A stretch of 64,000 nucleotides of DNA from contig JARBUI010000017.1 of the NCBI GenBank assembly GCA_029239755.1, positions 1 to 64,000 of the forward strand, in the 5' to 3' direction. Shown here piece after piece: positions 10,565-20,103 of the stretch. Origin of the DNA: Clostridia bacterium. Its GTDB lineage: Bacteria > Bacillota > Clostridia > Lachnospirales > Cellulosilyticaceae. Position 1 is the first letter of the stretch; the number at the start of each line of letters is the position of its first letter. Both the position numbers and the translations under genes were made by a program. The notes under the pieces were generated by a model. The model saw only the letters and a list, made by a program, of their open reading frames with translations, was not told the origin of the DNA and did no database searches.

Positions 10565-11617
10565 ATGAAAAAGTTAACAAAAGCAATTACCATGCTCATC
10601 ACAGTAAGTTTGCTGATTCTATCTCTTGCAGGGTGCGGAGAGAGTAAAAATGCAATTACAGTATATAATTGGGGGGATTATATTGATCCAGAGGTCAATG
10701 ATCTTTTTACGGAAGAAACAGGCATTAAGGTAGTCTATTCAGAGTATGCCAATAACGAAGAGATGTATGCAACGGTTGAACCGGGTAATGTTAACTATGA
10801 TATTCTTTTTCCATCAGACTATATGATTGAGAAAATGATTAAAAAGGATATGCTTCAAAAAGTAGACACTTCAAAACTAGATAACTATAAAAACATTGAT
10901 AATAGATTTAAAAAACTGCCTTTTGATCCAGAGGATAGTTATTCAGTACCTTACATGTGGGGAACCGTAGGGATCGTATATAATACAAAGATGGTAGAGG
11001 ATGTTGTAGATAGCTGGGATGTACTATGGAATGAAAAATATAAGGAGCAAATATTTATGTATGACAGTGAAAGAGACTCGATCATGGTTGCTCTTAAAAA
11101 ATTAGGATATTCTATGAATACAAGAGATGAAAAAGAGCTTGAAGAGGCGAAGAAGCTGCTTATTGAGCAGGCTCCTCTAGTTCTCGCATATGTAGGGGAT
11201 GAAGGAAAAGGTAAAATGGTTAATGGAGAAGCGGCCCTTATGGTTGCATGGGCAGGAGATGCAATGGTTATGATGAATGAAAATCCAGACCTTGCGTATG
11301 CTATTCCTAAAGAAGGCTCTAACTATTTTGTAGATTCTATTGTTATATCTAAAGCAAGTAAAAATGTTGAAGCTGCTTATGAGTATATTGATTTTTTATG
11401 TAGACCGGATATAGCAGCAAAAAATGCACAGTATATCGGTTATTCTACACCAATAAGTAAAGCAAGAGATTTATTGCCAGAAGAAATTAAAGAGAGTGAA
11501 GTAGCTTATCCAAAAGATGAGGTGATTAGTCATTCTAATATGGAAATGTTTAATGACCCATCTGATATTGTTGAGTTATACAGCAGCATATGGACAGAGA
11601 TAAAAGCATCTAATTAG
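10565..11617 (+). CDS. potD: Spermidine/putrescine-binding lipoprotein
   Basis: Lipobox LSLAGCGES; AITVYNWGDYIDPEV motif. Confidence 0.93.
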   Translation: MKKLTKAITMLITVSLLILSLAGCGESKNAITVYNWGDYIDPEVNDLFTEETGIKVVYSEYANNEEMYATVEPGNVNYDILFPSDYMIEKMIKKDMLQKVDTSKLDNYKNIDNRFKKLPFDPEDSYSVPYMWGTVGIVYNTKMVEDVVDSWDVLWNEKYKEQIFMYDSERDSIMVALKKLGYSMNTRDEKELEEAKKLLIEQAPLVLAYVGDEGKGKMVNGEAALMVAWAGDAMVMMNENPDLAYAIPKEGSNYFVDSIVISKASKNVEAAYEYIDFLCRPDIAAKNAQYIGYSTPISKARDLLPEEIKESEVAYPKDEVISHSNMEMFNDPSDIVELYSSIWTEIKASN

Positions 11618-11736
11618 TCATGACATTGAGAGGCAAAAGGCCCTAAGTTAAAATGATCCTCTGGCATGAAATTTTTCTTTAAAACATGACCAGTATAAGT
11701 TATAATAAAAGCAAATTATGGAAAATGGAGGTTGTG

Positions 11737-12084
11737 ATGATGAAAGAGACAACTCTAGGAGAAGAATTAGATTTTTTAAATGATGATTATGAAATAGATG
11801 ATACAGACAATGGAGCGGAATCTGTACCAGTGCCTGCTAGGCATACAGAGCAAGGGGCATGGACTTCACTTATATTAGGGATAGTTGGCTCGTTAGGATG
11901 GATTGTTCCTATTATAGGACTTCCTGTTACAATTGTAGGAACAGTGTTAGGAGCTGTAGGCATAAAAACAAAAAATGCAAGAGGAATTGCTATTGCTGGG
12001 TTTGTCATTAATACAGTATTTTTAATGGCGTCTATTGCGAAAGGCATTTTAGATATTATAAAGTATTTAAAGAAGTCGAATTAA
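11737..12084 (+). CDS. DUF4190-like small membrane protein
   Basis: Two hydrophobic segments with ILGIVGSLGWIVPIIGLP...GTVLGAVGIKT; ggagg RBS before ATG 11737. Confidence 0.6.
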   Translation: MMKETTLGEELDFLNDDYEIDDTDNGAESVPVPARHTEQGAWTSLILGIVGSLGWIVPIIGLPVTIVGTVLGAVGIKTKNARGIAIAGFVINTVFLMASIAKGILDIIKYLKKSN

Positions 12085-12179
12085 TTTTAATCCTAGTGCA
12101 TTATGCACCTTAATCACTTATTCCTATAAATGAGCATACAATAATGTTAGGCGAAGTACATTAAGGGGGATATGATACG

Positions 12180-12518
12180 GTGTATAAGAATGCTATTATT
12201 ATTAACAGTGATACATTAGGAAAGGGAGATAGAGAAATAGGACATACGCTCTTAGGCACTATTCTTAGAAAAATGCTTGCTAGTATCGATAAACCGGATG
12301 TTATTATATTTTATAGCTCAGGAGTAAAACTCGTTGTAAGAGGCTCTTACTTTATAGATATACTAGATGCACTTGAATGTGCAGGAGTAGAACTTTTGGC
12401 ATGTGGTACATGTGTTAGTACAATAGGAAGAAACAGTATATTGGCAGTAGGAAGAACTACTAACATGGAAGAAATAACTGATATTATCTTAAAGGCAGAG
12501 AAAGTTGTTACACTATAA
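12180..12518 (+). CDS. DsrE/YedF-like sulfurtransferase-family protein
   Basis: AIIINSDTLGKGDREIGHTLLG...LLACGTCV; GTG start with aaggggga RBS. Confidence 0.75.
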   Translation: MYKNAIIINSDTLGKGDREIGHTLLGTILRKMLASIDKPDVIIFYSSGVKLVVRGSYFIDILDALECAGVELLACGTCVSTIGRNSILAVGRTTNMEEITDIILKAEKVVTL

Positions 12519-12530
12519 AAGACTTAACGA

Positions 12531-12579
12531 AGAGACCGATAAAAATTCTTAACCCAAGAATTTTTATCGGTCTCTTTTT
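12531..12579. terminator. Bidirectional terminator between convergent genes
   Basis: agagaccgataaaaattctt / aagaatttttatcggtctct stem. Confidence 0.85.
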
Positions 12580-13612
12580 ACTCTTCTTCTGGCTGTAAAG
12601 AGAGCTTTAGCTCTTCAATAACACTGAGAATAGTCTTAATATCATGATCTTCAATAAAATTAACAGATCCCTCTATAAAAGCCTGGCTACTGTTAGACGA
12701 TAAATCAAGCATTTTAGTTTGAGTTTTTTGCCAAGTGCCATAAGGATTGGATTTGGAGGTGATAATGCGAAGAGGGATATCTCCTAAATTCCCACCTTCA
12801 AGGATAACCTTAGCATTTGACTGTAATTTTAATTTTTCTTCAAGCATATTGCGGTTCCATGCTTTCTCTAAAGTTATACCTTCATTCATGTTTTTAAGCT
12901 CCTGTGGCAGAGAAGCATTGGGATTAAGTGTATTTTGAAATGATTCAGTATCCTTAAAAAACCTTAATAAACCTATGTTACGCAGCGCATTTGTGATAAA
13001 AGATTCTACAACCATAATATTATTAAACTCGCTGCAGAATTCAGGCGAAGCCCCATCAATTAAAACAATTCCAGCTACTTCGTCAGGATAAAGCTGTGCA
13101 TAACGCAGTGCTTCCAACGAGCCCATTGAGTGTGCTACCCATATAAAAGGTAAAGGGTAATTAGCATTTTGTAACAAAGTATGTATTTCAGACGCAATGA
13201 TATCAATATCACGGGGGGCTTTTGTCATATCGCTCCAGCCATAACCTGGTTTATCGTAAACAGCTGCATTAGCTTCAGAAGAAAGGTTACTGATAAGAGG
13301 ATACATGTCAGCATAAGGGGTTGAAGTACCAATATTTGAAGAAAATACTAAAGGAATATCTGAAGAACCAGAAGTATAGAGGTGCATTGCATGTCCATTG
13401 ACATCAATGAGCTTGCCAATACGGCCATATTCGCTAGCATGTGCATATACACTATAGATTTGGTAAACTGCTCCTAATAATATTAGTCCTATTATTAGTG
13501 GATAGATAAAAGTTTTGGTACTCTTTTTTTCTTTTGTTCTATAGTGACCTAATTTCAACTTATTATTTATTTTACCCATCATTTTAGCTCCTAATAAAAT
13601 ACATATGTACAT
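12578..13612 (-). CDS. Alpha/beta hydrolase with N-terminal membrane anchor
   Basis: VAHSMGSLEALR nucleophile elbow, DKPGYGWSD, N-terminal TM. Confidence 0.88.
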   Translation of the reverse strand: MYICILLGAKMMGKINNKLKLGHYRTKEKKSTKTFIYPLIIGLILLGAVYQIYSVYAHASEYGRIGKLIDVNGHAMHLYTSGSSDIPLVFSSNIGTSTPYADMYPLISNLSSEANAAVYDKPGYGWSDMTKAPRDIDIIASEIHTLLQNANYPLPFIWVAHSMGSLEALRYAQLYPDEVAGIVLIDGASPEFCSEFNNIMVVESFITNALRNIGLLRFFKDTESFQNTLNPNASLPQELKNMNEGITLEKAWNRNMLEEKLKLQSNAKVILEGGNLGDIPLRIITSKSNPYGTWQKTQTKMLDLSSNSSQAFIEGSVNFIEDHDIKTILSVIEELKLSLQPEEE

Positions 13613-13836
13613 TTTATTCTATTATAACACAAATTAGTACTTTTTTAGAGGGAATAAATAAAAATTATATCAAAATATGGGAGTTAAATAAATCCAATTT
13701 TATTTTGCTGATATATTAGGACTATGTTTTTAAACACAGGAAATAATACTATCATTATGAGCAAAAATAATGTATATTATAATAATGTATAGAGTATTTA
13801 ATGGAGAGATTGGTATCCAGGCAAGGAGTTGAAAAA

Positions 13837-14748
13837 ATGCAGATAAATGAAGTATTAAATGATTTATGTACGAAGATACCAAGTGAAAATATTTTACTTA
13901 ATGAACCTATGAAAGAGCATACTTCTTTTAAAATAGGAGGACCAGCAGATCTGTTTGTTACACCTACAACAATAGAGATGCTGGCTTATACAGTACGTTT
14001 ATGTAAGAATAAACAAATCCCCTATTATATTATTGGAAACGGAAGTAATTTATTAGTAGATGATGATGGCATTAGAGGAGTTGTGATTCAGCTTTATAAA
14101 AATCTTTGTGATATAAAAGTAGAAGAAACGCTGATTACTGCATATAGCGGAGCACTGCTTTCAAAGATAGCAAGTATTGCACTTGAGCATGAACTAACGG
14201 GATTTGAATTTGCACAGGGTATTCCGGGAACACTTGGGGGAGCAGTTGCAATGAATGCAGGAGCTTACGGCGGAGAAATAAAAGATGTTATCATAAGTGC
14301 AGATATAATGGATCATGAGGGATGCATAAGAACCCTAACTAAAGAGGAGTTAGCCCTAGGTTATAGAACAAGCAGTATACAGACTCATGACTATATAGTG
14401 CTGAAAGCAGTACTTCAGCTCACAAAGGGTCAAAGAGACCAAATAGCACGGGTAATGAAAGACTTAGCAGGCAGAAGAAGGGATAAGCAACCACTAGAAA
14501 TGGCCAGTGCAGGCAGTACCTTTAAAAGGCCAGAAGGATATTTTGCAGGTAAACTTATTATGGATGCAGGGCTAAAAGGTTATAGAATAGGCGGGGCGAT
14601 GGTATCAGAAAAGCACTGTGGTTTTGTAGTAAGCGACGGAAGCGCTACATTTAAAGATGTTAAAGAGCTTATAGCGCATATAAAGCTGACAGTAAAAGAA
14701 AAATTTAATATAGATCTGCATCCGGAAATAAAAATAATAAGCAACTAA
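13837..14748 (+). CDS. murB: UDP-N-acetylenolpyruvoylglucosamine reductase
   Basis: HTSFKIGGPADLF, GIPGTLGGAVAMNAGAYGGE, SAGSTFKRPEGYFAGKLI. Confidence 0.96.
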   Translation: MQINEVLNDLCTKIPSENILLNEPMKEHTSFKIGGPADLFVTPTTIEMLAYTVRLCKNKQIPYYIIGNGSNLLVDDDGIRGVVIQLYKNLCDIKVEETLITAYSGALLSKIASIALEHELTGFEFAQGIPGTLGGAVAMNAGAYGGEIKDVIISADIMDHEGCIRTLTKEELALGYRTSSIQTHDYIVLKAVLQLTKGQRDQIARVMKDLAGRRRDKQPLEMASAGSTFKRPEGYFAGKLIMDAGLKGYRIGGAMVSEKHCGFVVSDGSATFKDVKELIAHIKLTVKEKFNIDLHPEIKIISN

Positions 14749-14774
14749 GGACTAAGATAGATTAGGAGGCAATT

Positions 14775-15647
14775 ATGAATTTTATTATTGTAACAGGGAT
14801 GTCAGGAGCCGGAAAGAGTAGTGCCATTAATTTTTTTGAAGACATGGGATATTACTGTGTAGATAATCTTCCCCCTACTTTAATAACGAACTTTGCAGAA
14901 CTCATAGTTCCTCAAAAGGACAAACTAAGTAAAGTTGTTCTTGGCATTGATATTAGAGGAGGTGTCTTATTCAAGGATTTATTCAGCAGCTTACACGACT
15001 TAAAGTCTTCAGGACATACGTACGAGATTGTATTTTTTGACTGCAGTGATGCGGAACTTATTAAAAGATACAAAGAGACAAGAAGACTGCATCCATTAGC
15101 TAGAAGTGAAAGAGTTGAAGAAGGCATTCAGCGGGAACGAGCTATCCTAAAAGAAATGCGCTCAAAAGCGCATCACATTATAGATACTTCTTATATGCTC
15201 CCTAAAGATACAAAAGAAGTGCTTTATAAAATGTATAGTGAACAAAAGGCCTTTAACAGTTTGATGATTACTATTGTTTCTTTTGGTTTTAAATATGGTA
15301 TGCCAATTGATGCTGATCTTGTATATGATGTAAGATTTGCGCCCAACCCATATTATATACCAGAAATGAGACCTCATACTGGGAATGATGATATTGTTAA
15401 GAATTATGTCATGCAATTTGAGGTGACACAGCTCTTTCTTTCAAAATTAAAGGATATGATCAGTTTTTTGATACCGAACTACATGCAGGAAGGTAAAAAT
15501 CAGCTGGTGATTGCGATTGGCTGTACAGGAGGCAAACATAGATCAGTTACTATTGCTAATGCCCTTTACAAGTTTATACAAGACGAGGGACACACTGTAA
15601 TGATTCAGCATAGGGATATTGATAAAGATAGTAAAAGAGGGAAATAA
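14775..15647 (+). CDS. rapZ: RNase adapter RapZ / YvcJ nucleotide-binding protein
   Basis: VTGMSGAGKSSAINFFEDMGYYCVDNLP; IGCTGGKHRSV. Confidence 0.96.
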   Translation: MNFIIVTGMSGAGKSSAINFFEDMGYYCVDNLPPTLITNFAELIVPQKDKLSKVVLGIDIRGGVLFKDLFSSLHDLKSSGHTYEIVFFDCSDAELIKRYKETRRLHPLARSERVEEGIQRERAILKEMRSKAHHIIDTSYMLPKDTKEVLYKMYSEQKAFNSLMITIVSFGFKYGMPIDADLVYDVRFAPNPYYIPEMRPHTGNDDIVKNYVMQFEVTQLFLSKLKDMISFLIPNYMQEGKNQLVIAIGCTGGKHRSVTIANALYKFIQDEGHTVMIQHRDIDKDSKRGK

Positions 15648-15648
15648 C

Positions 15649-16626
15649 ATGGGTTTGAGATATGAAGAAATTAAAGTCGTTGTAATAGGCGGCGGAACTG
15701 GTTTATCAACTATGTTAAAAGGAATCAAAAAGTATACCTCCAATATTACAGCTATTGTTACAGTGGCTGATAATGGGGGGGGCTCTGGTAAAATTAGAGA
15801 AGAGATGGGGATCATGCCCCCAGGAGATATTAGGAACTGTCTTGTTGCTCTTGCTAATACGGAACCTATTATGGAAAAAATACTTCAATATCGTTTTAAA
15901 GAGGGATCACTCAAGGGCCAAAATTTAGGTAATTTATTTTTAGCCGCACTTACTGATATCACAGGAAGTTTTGAACAAGCAGTTAAGGTTACGGGGAATG
16001 TACTTGCTATTACTGGGAAGGTACTTCCTGTTACACTCGAAAATGTTCAGCTATATGCTAAATTTGAAAATGGGCAAAGAGTTGAAGGAGAAACCCAGAT
16101 TGTAGAGTATGGAAAAAAATCACGTTTTCTTATCCAAGATATTGCACTTAATCCCGTTAAGCCAAGACCAGTAAAAGAAGTTATCTATGCGCTTCAGGAA
16201 GCTGACCTAATCATCCTAGGGCCGGGAAGTTTATACACTAGTATTATTCCTAATCTTTTGGTAAACTTAGTTCCCACACTAATCTCACAATCTAAAGCAC
16301 AAAAAATTTATGTGGCTAATATTATGAGTCAGCCAGGAGAAACAACAGGATTCTCTGTAGAGGAACATATTAGAATACTTGAGAAGTACATTGGACAGAA
16401 TGTCATTCATAGTGTGATAGTTAATGATGAATCAATAGCTGATGAATATCTAAGACAGTACATTGAAGATGGCGCAGATATTTTAAAGTTTAATGAAAAA
16501 GATGAAATATGGAATACTATCAGAAGAATAGAAGCACCACTGGTTAGAGTTTATAAAGATAAGAAACTTATTAGACATGACTCAGAAAAATTAGCTAGAT
16601 GTATATTTAAAGAGTTTATTTGTTAA
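15649..16626 (+). CDS. yvcK: Gluconeogenesis/morphogenesis factor YvcK
   Basis: VVIGGGTGLSTMLKGIK; operon position; ATG 15649 chosen. Confidence 0.94.
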   Translation: MGLRYEEIKVVVIGGGTGLSTMLKGIKKYTSNITAIVTVADNGGGSGKIREEMGIMPPGDIRNCLVALANTEPIMEKILQYRFKEGSLKGQNLGNLFLAALTDITGSFEQAVKVTGNVLAITGKVLPVTLENVQLYAKFENGQRVEGETQIVEYGKKSRFLIQDIALNPVKPRPVKEVIYALQEADLIILGPGSLYTSIIPNLLVNLVPTLISQSKAQKIYVANIMSQPGETTGFSVEEHIRILEKYIGQNVIHSVIVNDESIADEYLRQYIEDGADILKFNEKDEIWNTIRRIEAPLVRVYKDKKLIRHDSEKLARCIFKEFIC

Positions 16627-16650
16627 AATTACATAAAAGAGGTGGCAAAT

Positions 16651-17616
16651 ATGTCTTTTTCCTCCAATGTAAAAAAAGAGCTTACTTGTGTACCATTGGG
16701 TGCGAGGCATTGTATGATTGCTGAGATTGCGGCACTTATACTGATGTCAGGAGAAATTAAATATGAAAATGATGCATACTCTATTAAATTTCAAACAGAA
16801 AATGCGGCTATTGCAAGAAAGTACTTTACAATGATTAAAAAAACTTTTAATATAAATACAAAGGTAGTCTTTAAGATAAGTAAAAAATTTCATAAGAAAA
16901 AAACTTATGTTTTACAGATTAAAGACAATGAAGCTTCTTTGAAGGTGTTAAAAGCAACTACAATACTAAAGTATAATGATGGAAAGCCTGTCATTAGAGA
17001 TTATGTAGATTTAACCATTATACAAAGTATTTGTTGTAAAAGGGCTTATCTTAGAGGCGCGTTTTTAGGTGCAGGTTCAGTAAGTGATCCGGAGAAAGGG
17101 TATCATCTTGAATTTGTAAATCCTACTCTAAAGCATGCAGAATTTATAAAAGAAGTGATGACTTTACTAGAGATGGAGCCTAAAATTGTACCACGCAAAA
17201 CTAGCTATGTAGTCTATCTTAAAGAAGGGACACAGATAGTAGATTTACTTAACATTATAGGGGCTCATGTCGCTCTCATGGAACTTGAAAATATACGTAT
17301 TGTAAAAGAAGTTAGAAACAACGTTAATCGCATTGTTAATTGCGAAACAGCTAATCTGAAAAAAACTGTATCTGCCGCTGTTAGGCAAATGCAAGATATA
17401 GAATATATACAAGCTACCATTGGTATTTTTGCTTTACCTGACAACTTGCAAGAAATAGCTGCCTATAGACTAGAATACCCAAGTGCTACTTTGAAAGAAT
17501 TAGGAGAACTTATTAGTCCGCCAGTAGGAAAGTCAGGAGTCAATCATAGATTAAAAAAACTAAGTGAGATTGCAGAGGAAATCAGACAAACAAGAGGAGG
17601 AATTAAAAATGATTAA
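16651..17616 (+). CDS. whiA: DNA-binding protein WhiA
   Basis: FSSNVKKEL..., LAGLIDADG-like domain, C-terminal HTH SPPVGKSGVNHRLKKL. Confidence 0.95.
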   Translation: MSFSSNVKKELTCVPLGARHCMIAEIAALILMSGEIKYENDAYSIKFQTENAAIARKYFTMIKKTFNINTKVVFKISKKFHKKKTYVLQIKDNEASLKVLKATTILKYNDGKPVIRDYVDLTIIQSICCKRAYLRGAFLGAGSVSDPEKGYHLEFVNPTLKHAEFIKEVMTLLEMEPKIVPRKTSYVVYLKEGTQIVDLLNIIGAHVALMELENIRIVKEVRNNVNRIVNCETANLKKTVSAAVRQMQDIEYIQATIGIFALPDNLQEIAAYRLEYPSATLKELGELISPPVGKSGVNHRLKKLSEIAEEIRQTRGGIKND

Positions 17617-17875
17617 GGAAGTAATTAAGCTAGAATTCAAAAATGGACTTGAGGCAAGACCAGCGGCATTATTTGTTCAGATAGCGAGCAAATACGAAAG
17701 CCATATCTCTGTTGTAGTTAATGAAAAACAGGTTAATGCTAAAAGTATTATGGGTATGATGTCACTAGGGGCTATTAAAGGTCAGAACATTGAGATTGTA
17801 GCTGATGGTGAAGATGAAGAAGAAGCTGTTGCAGCTTTAATAAGATTTTTAACAACTCAGGAAGTAAGCGAGTAG
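17609..17875 (+). CDS. crh: HPr-family protein, Crh-like (residue 15 is Glu, Ser46 retained)
   Basis: FKNGLEARPAALFVQ...AKSIMGMMSLGA; downstream of yvcJ-yvcK-whiA as in Bacillus. Confidence 0.85.
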   Translation: MIKEVIKLEFKNGLEARPAALFVQIASKYESHISVVVNEKQVNAKSIMGMMSLGAIKGQNIEIVADGEDEEEAVAALIRFLTTQEVSE

Positions 17876-17893
17876 TTTAAATAAACAAATGAG

Positions 17894-17933
17894 TATCCCC
17901 GGATTATACGCTGCTGCGTATAATCCGGGGATA
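17894..17933. terminator. Bidirectional terminator
   Basis: tatccccggattatacgc-tgct-gcgtataatccggggata. Confidence 0.9.
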
Positions 17934-17950
17934 TTTTAATTTATAAGATT

Positions 17951-18844
17951 TTATGCGTTATATGACTGATTTGCGTAATCCCAGTTAACTACATTAAACC
18001 AGTCATCTATATAGTTATTACGGCGATTTTGATGTTTAAGGTAATAAGCGTGCTCCCATAAGTCTATGGCAATTATAGGTACGAGTCCAAGGGGAACGGG
18101 GGTATTTTGATTCGGAGTGGAAACTATTTGAAGCTTACCTGAGTCATCTTTTAAGAGCCAGGTCCATCCAGAACCAAAAGTATTTAGAGCAGTTTGTTTA
18201 AATTCATTTCTGAAGTTCTCAAAACTCCCAAAGTCTCTGTCAATAGCAGCTCTTAGGCTGCTATTAGGCGCAGTCCCTCTATTAGGCGTCATTACTTTCC
18301 AAAAGAAAGAATGATTATAATGTCCGCCTCCATTATTTCTAACAGCTTCTCTAATATCAGAAGGCAGTCTATCAATATTATTCAGTAAGGTTTCAAGTGA
18401 GACATTATAAAGTTGAGGGTACTTTGATAATGCCTCATTAAGCTTATCTACATAAGTTTGGTGATGTCCCGTATGGTGTACTTTCATAGTAGCTTCATCA
18501 ATATATGGTTCTAATGCATTATAGGCATATCCAAGAGGCGGAAGCCTAAATGGGCCGGTAGAAGCTGCGAAGTTATTAGAAGACATATCGTTAGTAGAAG
18601 GCATACCATTAGAAGACATGTTGTTAGTAGAAGGCATACCATTAGAAGACATGTTATTAGTAGAAGGCATACCATTAGAAGACATGTTGTTAGTAGAAGG
18701 CATGCCATTAGCGAACATATTGTTATTAGAAGACATACTGTCATCAGAATTCATATTATTTGAAGGCGTTGAAGCTCTGAAATTATTTTTATTATTAAAA
18801 CTAGTAGCTAGTGTTATAAAAATTAAAGGTAATAGATCTTTCAT
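17951..18844 (-). CDS. Fe/Mn superoxide dismutase with N-terminal Asn/Ser/Met-rich repeat extension
   Basis: SOD domain FRLPPLGYAYNALEPYID, HHTGHHQTYVD, NHSFFWKVM, IDLWEHAYYLKHQN; N-terminal repeats MSSNGMPSTNN. Confidence 0.92.
   Translation of the reverse strand: MKDLLPLIFITLATSFNNKNNFRASTPSNNMNSDDSMSSNNNMFANGMPSTNNMSSNGMPSTNNMSSNGMPSTNNMSSNGMPSTNDMSSNNFAASTGPFRLPPLGYAYNALEPYIDEATMKVHHTGHHQTYVDKLNEALSKYPQLYNVSLETLLNNIDRLPSDIREAVRNNGGGHYNHSFFWKVMTPNRGTAPNSSLRAAIDRDFGSFENFRNEFKQTALNTFGSGWTWLLKDDSGKLQIVSTPNQNTPVPLGLVPIIAIDLWEHAYYLKHQNRRNNYIDDWFNVVNWDYANQSYNA
18591..18722 (-). repeat. 33-bp tandem repeat (about 4 copies) inside SOD gene
   Basis: ttagtagaaggcataccattagaagacatgttg units begin at 18591, 18624, 18657 and 18690. 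Confidence 0.9.
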
Positions 18845-19063
18845 TTTATGACAAGTCCTTTCAGTGAATTTTTGATCTTTCTCTGTAATATAATATTAAA
18901 TTTGGATAAATATGCAACCTATAGACAAGAAGATTTATTAGATAAAATAAATCTTCTTTATCTTTAGGCTATAGCGAAGGATACTCATAGGAAGGGGTAT
19001 AAGGTCATATATTAATAAGAGAATAGAAACTGTATACATAAAAAATATAAAGGGGAAGTCCAT

Positions 19064-20038
19064 ATGAGTAGTCATAGTATATTAATTTATGGCGCAGGTA
19101 ATTGTGAAATTGCTGGTGCATTAGATTTTGAACTAAATCAGATTACGCAAATAAGCAGACCGAATATAAAGATATTTGCAAGAGGCTACCTCTTTAATAA
19201 TAGCTGTATTGCTATGTATCGCAGGTTTAAAGATCTTAAGACAAAGATAAGGGAAATAGGACAAGGGGGAGTACATGAATATTTCTATAATGGGGAAGAG
19301 ACTATTAAAACCTGTGAGCTGAAAATGCAGGCTGCCACAGAAGAGACTTTTGAAGATTTTTTAAAAACAGGGATACAGAAAATCAAGGATAGTGAAATCA
19401 TTCTCATTCTTATTGGGCAAGGGAATCTTCAGGGAATGTTTTTGGATTTTTCCCAAAATCCCCCTACGTATATGCCCTATGAGACAATATTTAGTATAAT
19501 AGAAAAATGCAGCAAGGAAAAAGTAAAAAAACTTAGTCTCATTATAGATGTATCTAATTGGCACGGTATATATATGCCTCTATGTATAGCGGAGTATAGC
19601 TTTATTGATGCTGTTTTTGTGTACGATAGAGAAAGTTATTTAAACATTTTTCCAATATACAGGTGGACCGAGCAAACATTTAGAGGCCAATCTCATTGGC
19701 TTGAGGAGACTTATTTAAGCCATCAAGGCTGCAAGATAGATACTCATCCTGTATGGTGGAGGTTATGTAAAAATAAGTGGGATGAATATGCAGCGTTTCC
19801 ATCTGCTAAAAGCTGGATAGAATTTAATAGTATTTATAAAAAGCTTGTAATTTATAAAGGAGTCTCTAAAAGAGCGTATAATCAAGTATTAAGAAATAAA
19901 CAAGCAGATGGCTGTAATCAGTTGGCCATAAAAGATATTCAAGAATATTTTAATGCCGAATATTTAAGTAATGTATATGAAGATGAAGTAGAGAAATGGC
20001 TTAGTGAGTTAAAAATATGTACAGATTATTATAAATGA
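19064..20038 (+). CDS. Hypothetical protein, possible degenerate clostripain (C11)-like protein
   Basis: ILIYGAGN..., ETFEDFLKTGIQKIKDSEIILILIGQGN..., KLSLIIDVSNWHG resemble C11 layout with altered catalytic positions. Confidence 0.4.
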   Translation: MSSHSILIYGAGNCEIAGALDFELNQITQISRPNIKIFARGYLFNNSCIAMYRRFKDLKTKIREIGQGGVHEYFYNGEETIKTCELKMQAATEETFEDFLKTGIQKIKDSEIILILIGQGNLQGMFLDFSQNPPTYMPYETIFSIIEKCSKEKVKKLSLIIDVSNWHGIYMPLCIAEYSFIDAVFVYDRESYLNIFPIYRWTEQTFRGQSHWLEETYLSHQGCKIDTHPVWWRLCKNKWDEYAAFPSAKSWIEFNSIYKKLVIYKGVSKRAYNQVLRNKQADGCNQLAIKDIQEYFNAEYLSNVYEDEVEKWLSELKICTDYYK

Positions 20039-20103
20039 TAGATTTTTATAGAGGATACCTATATAATATAGAGAGTATAAGTTACTACTAAGGAGGAGCG
20101 GAC

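Noticed and set aside
18591-18722. CRISPR-like spacing of repeats
   Set aside because: Units are directly contiguous with no spacers and encode in-frame peptide repeats; no cas genes in the window
18511-18851. Overlapping ORFs 18511..18744 (-) and 18618..18851 (+) with repetitive translations
   Set aside because: They are alternate-frame/antisense readings of the 33-bp repeat in the SOD gene; no RBS and no family resemblance
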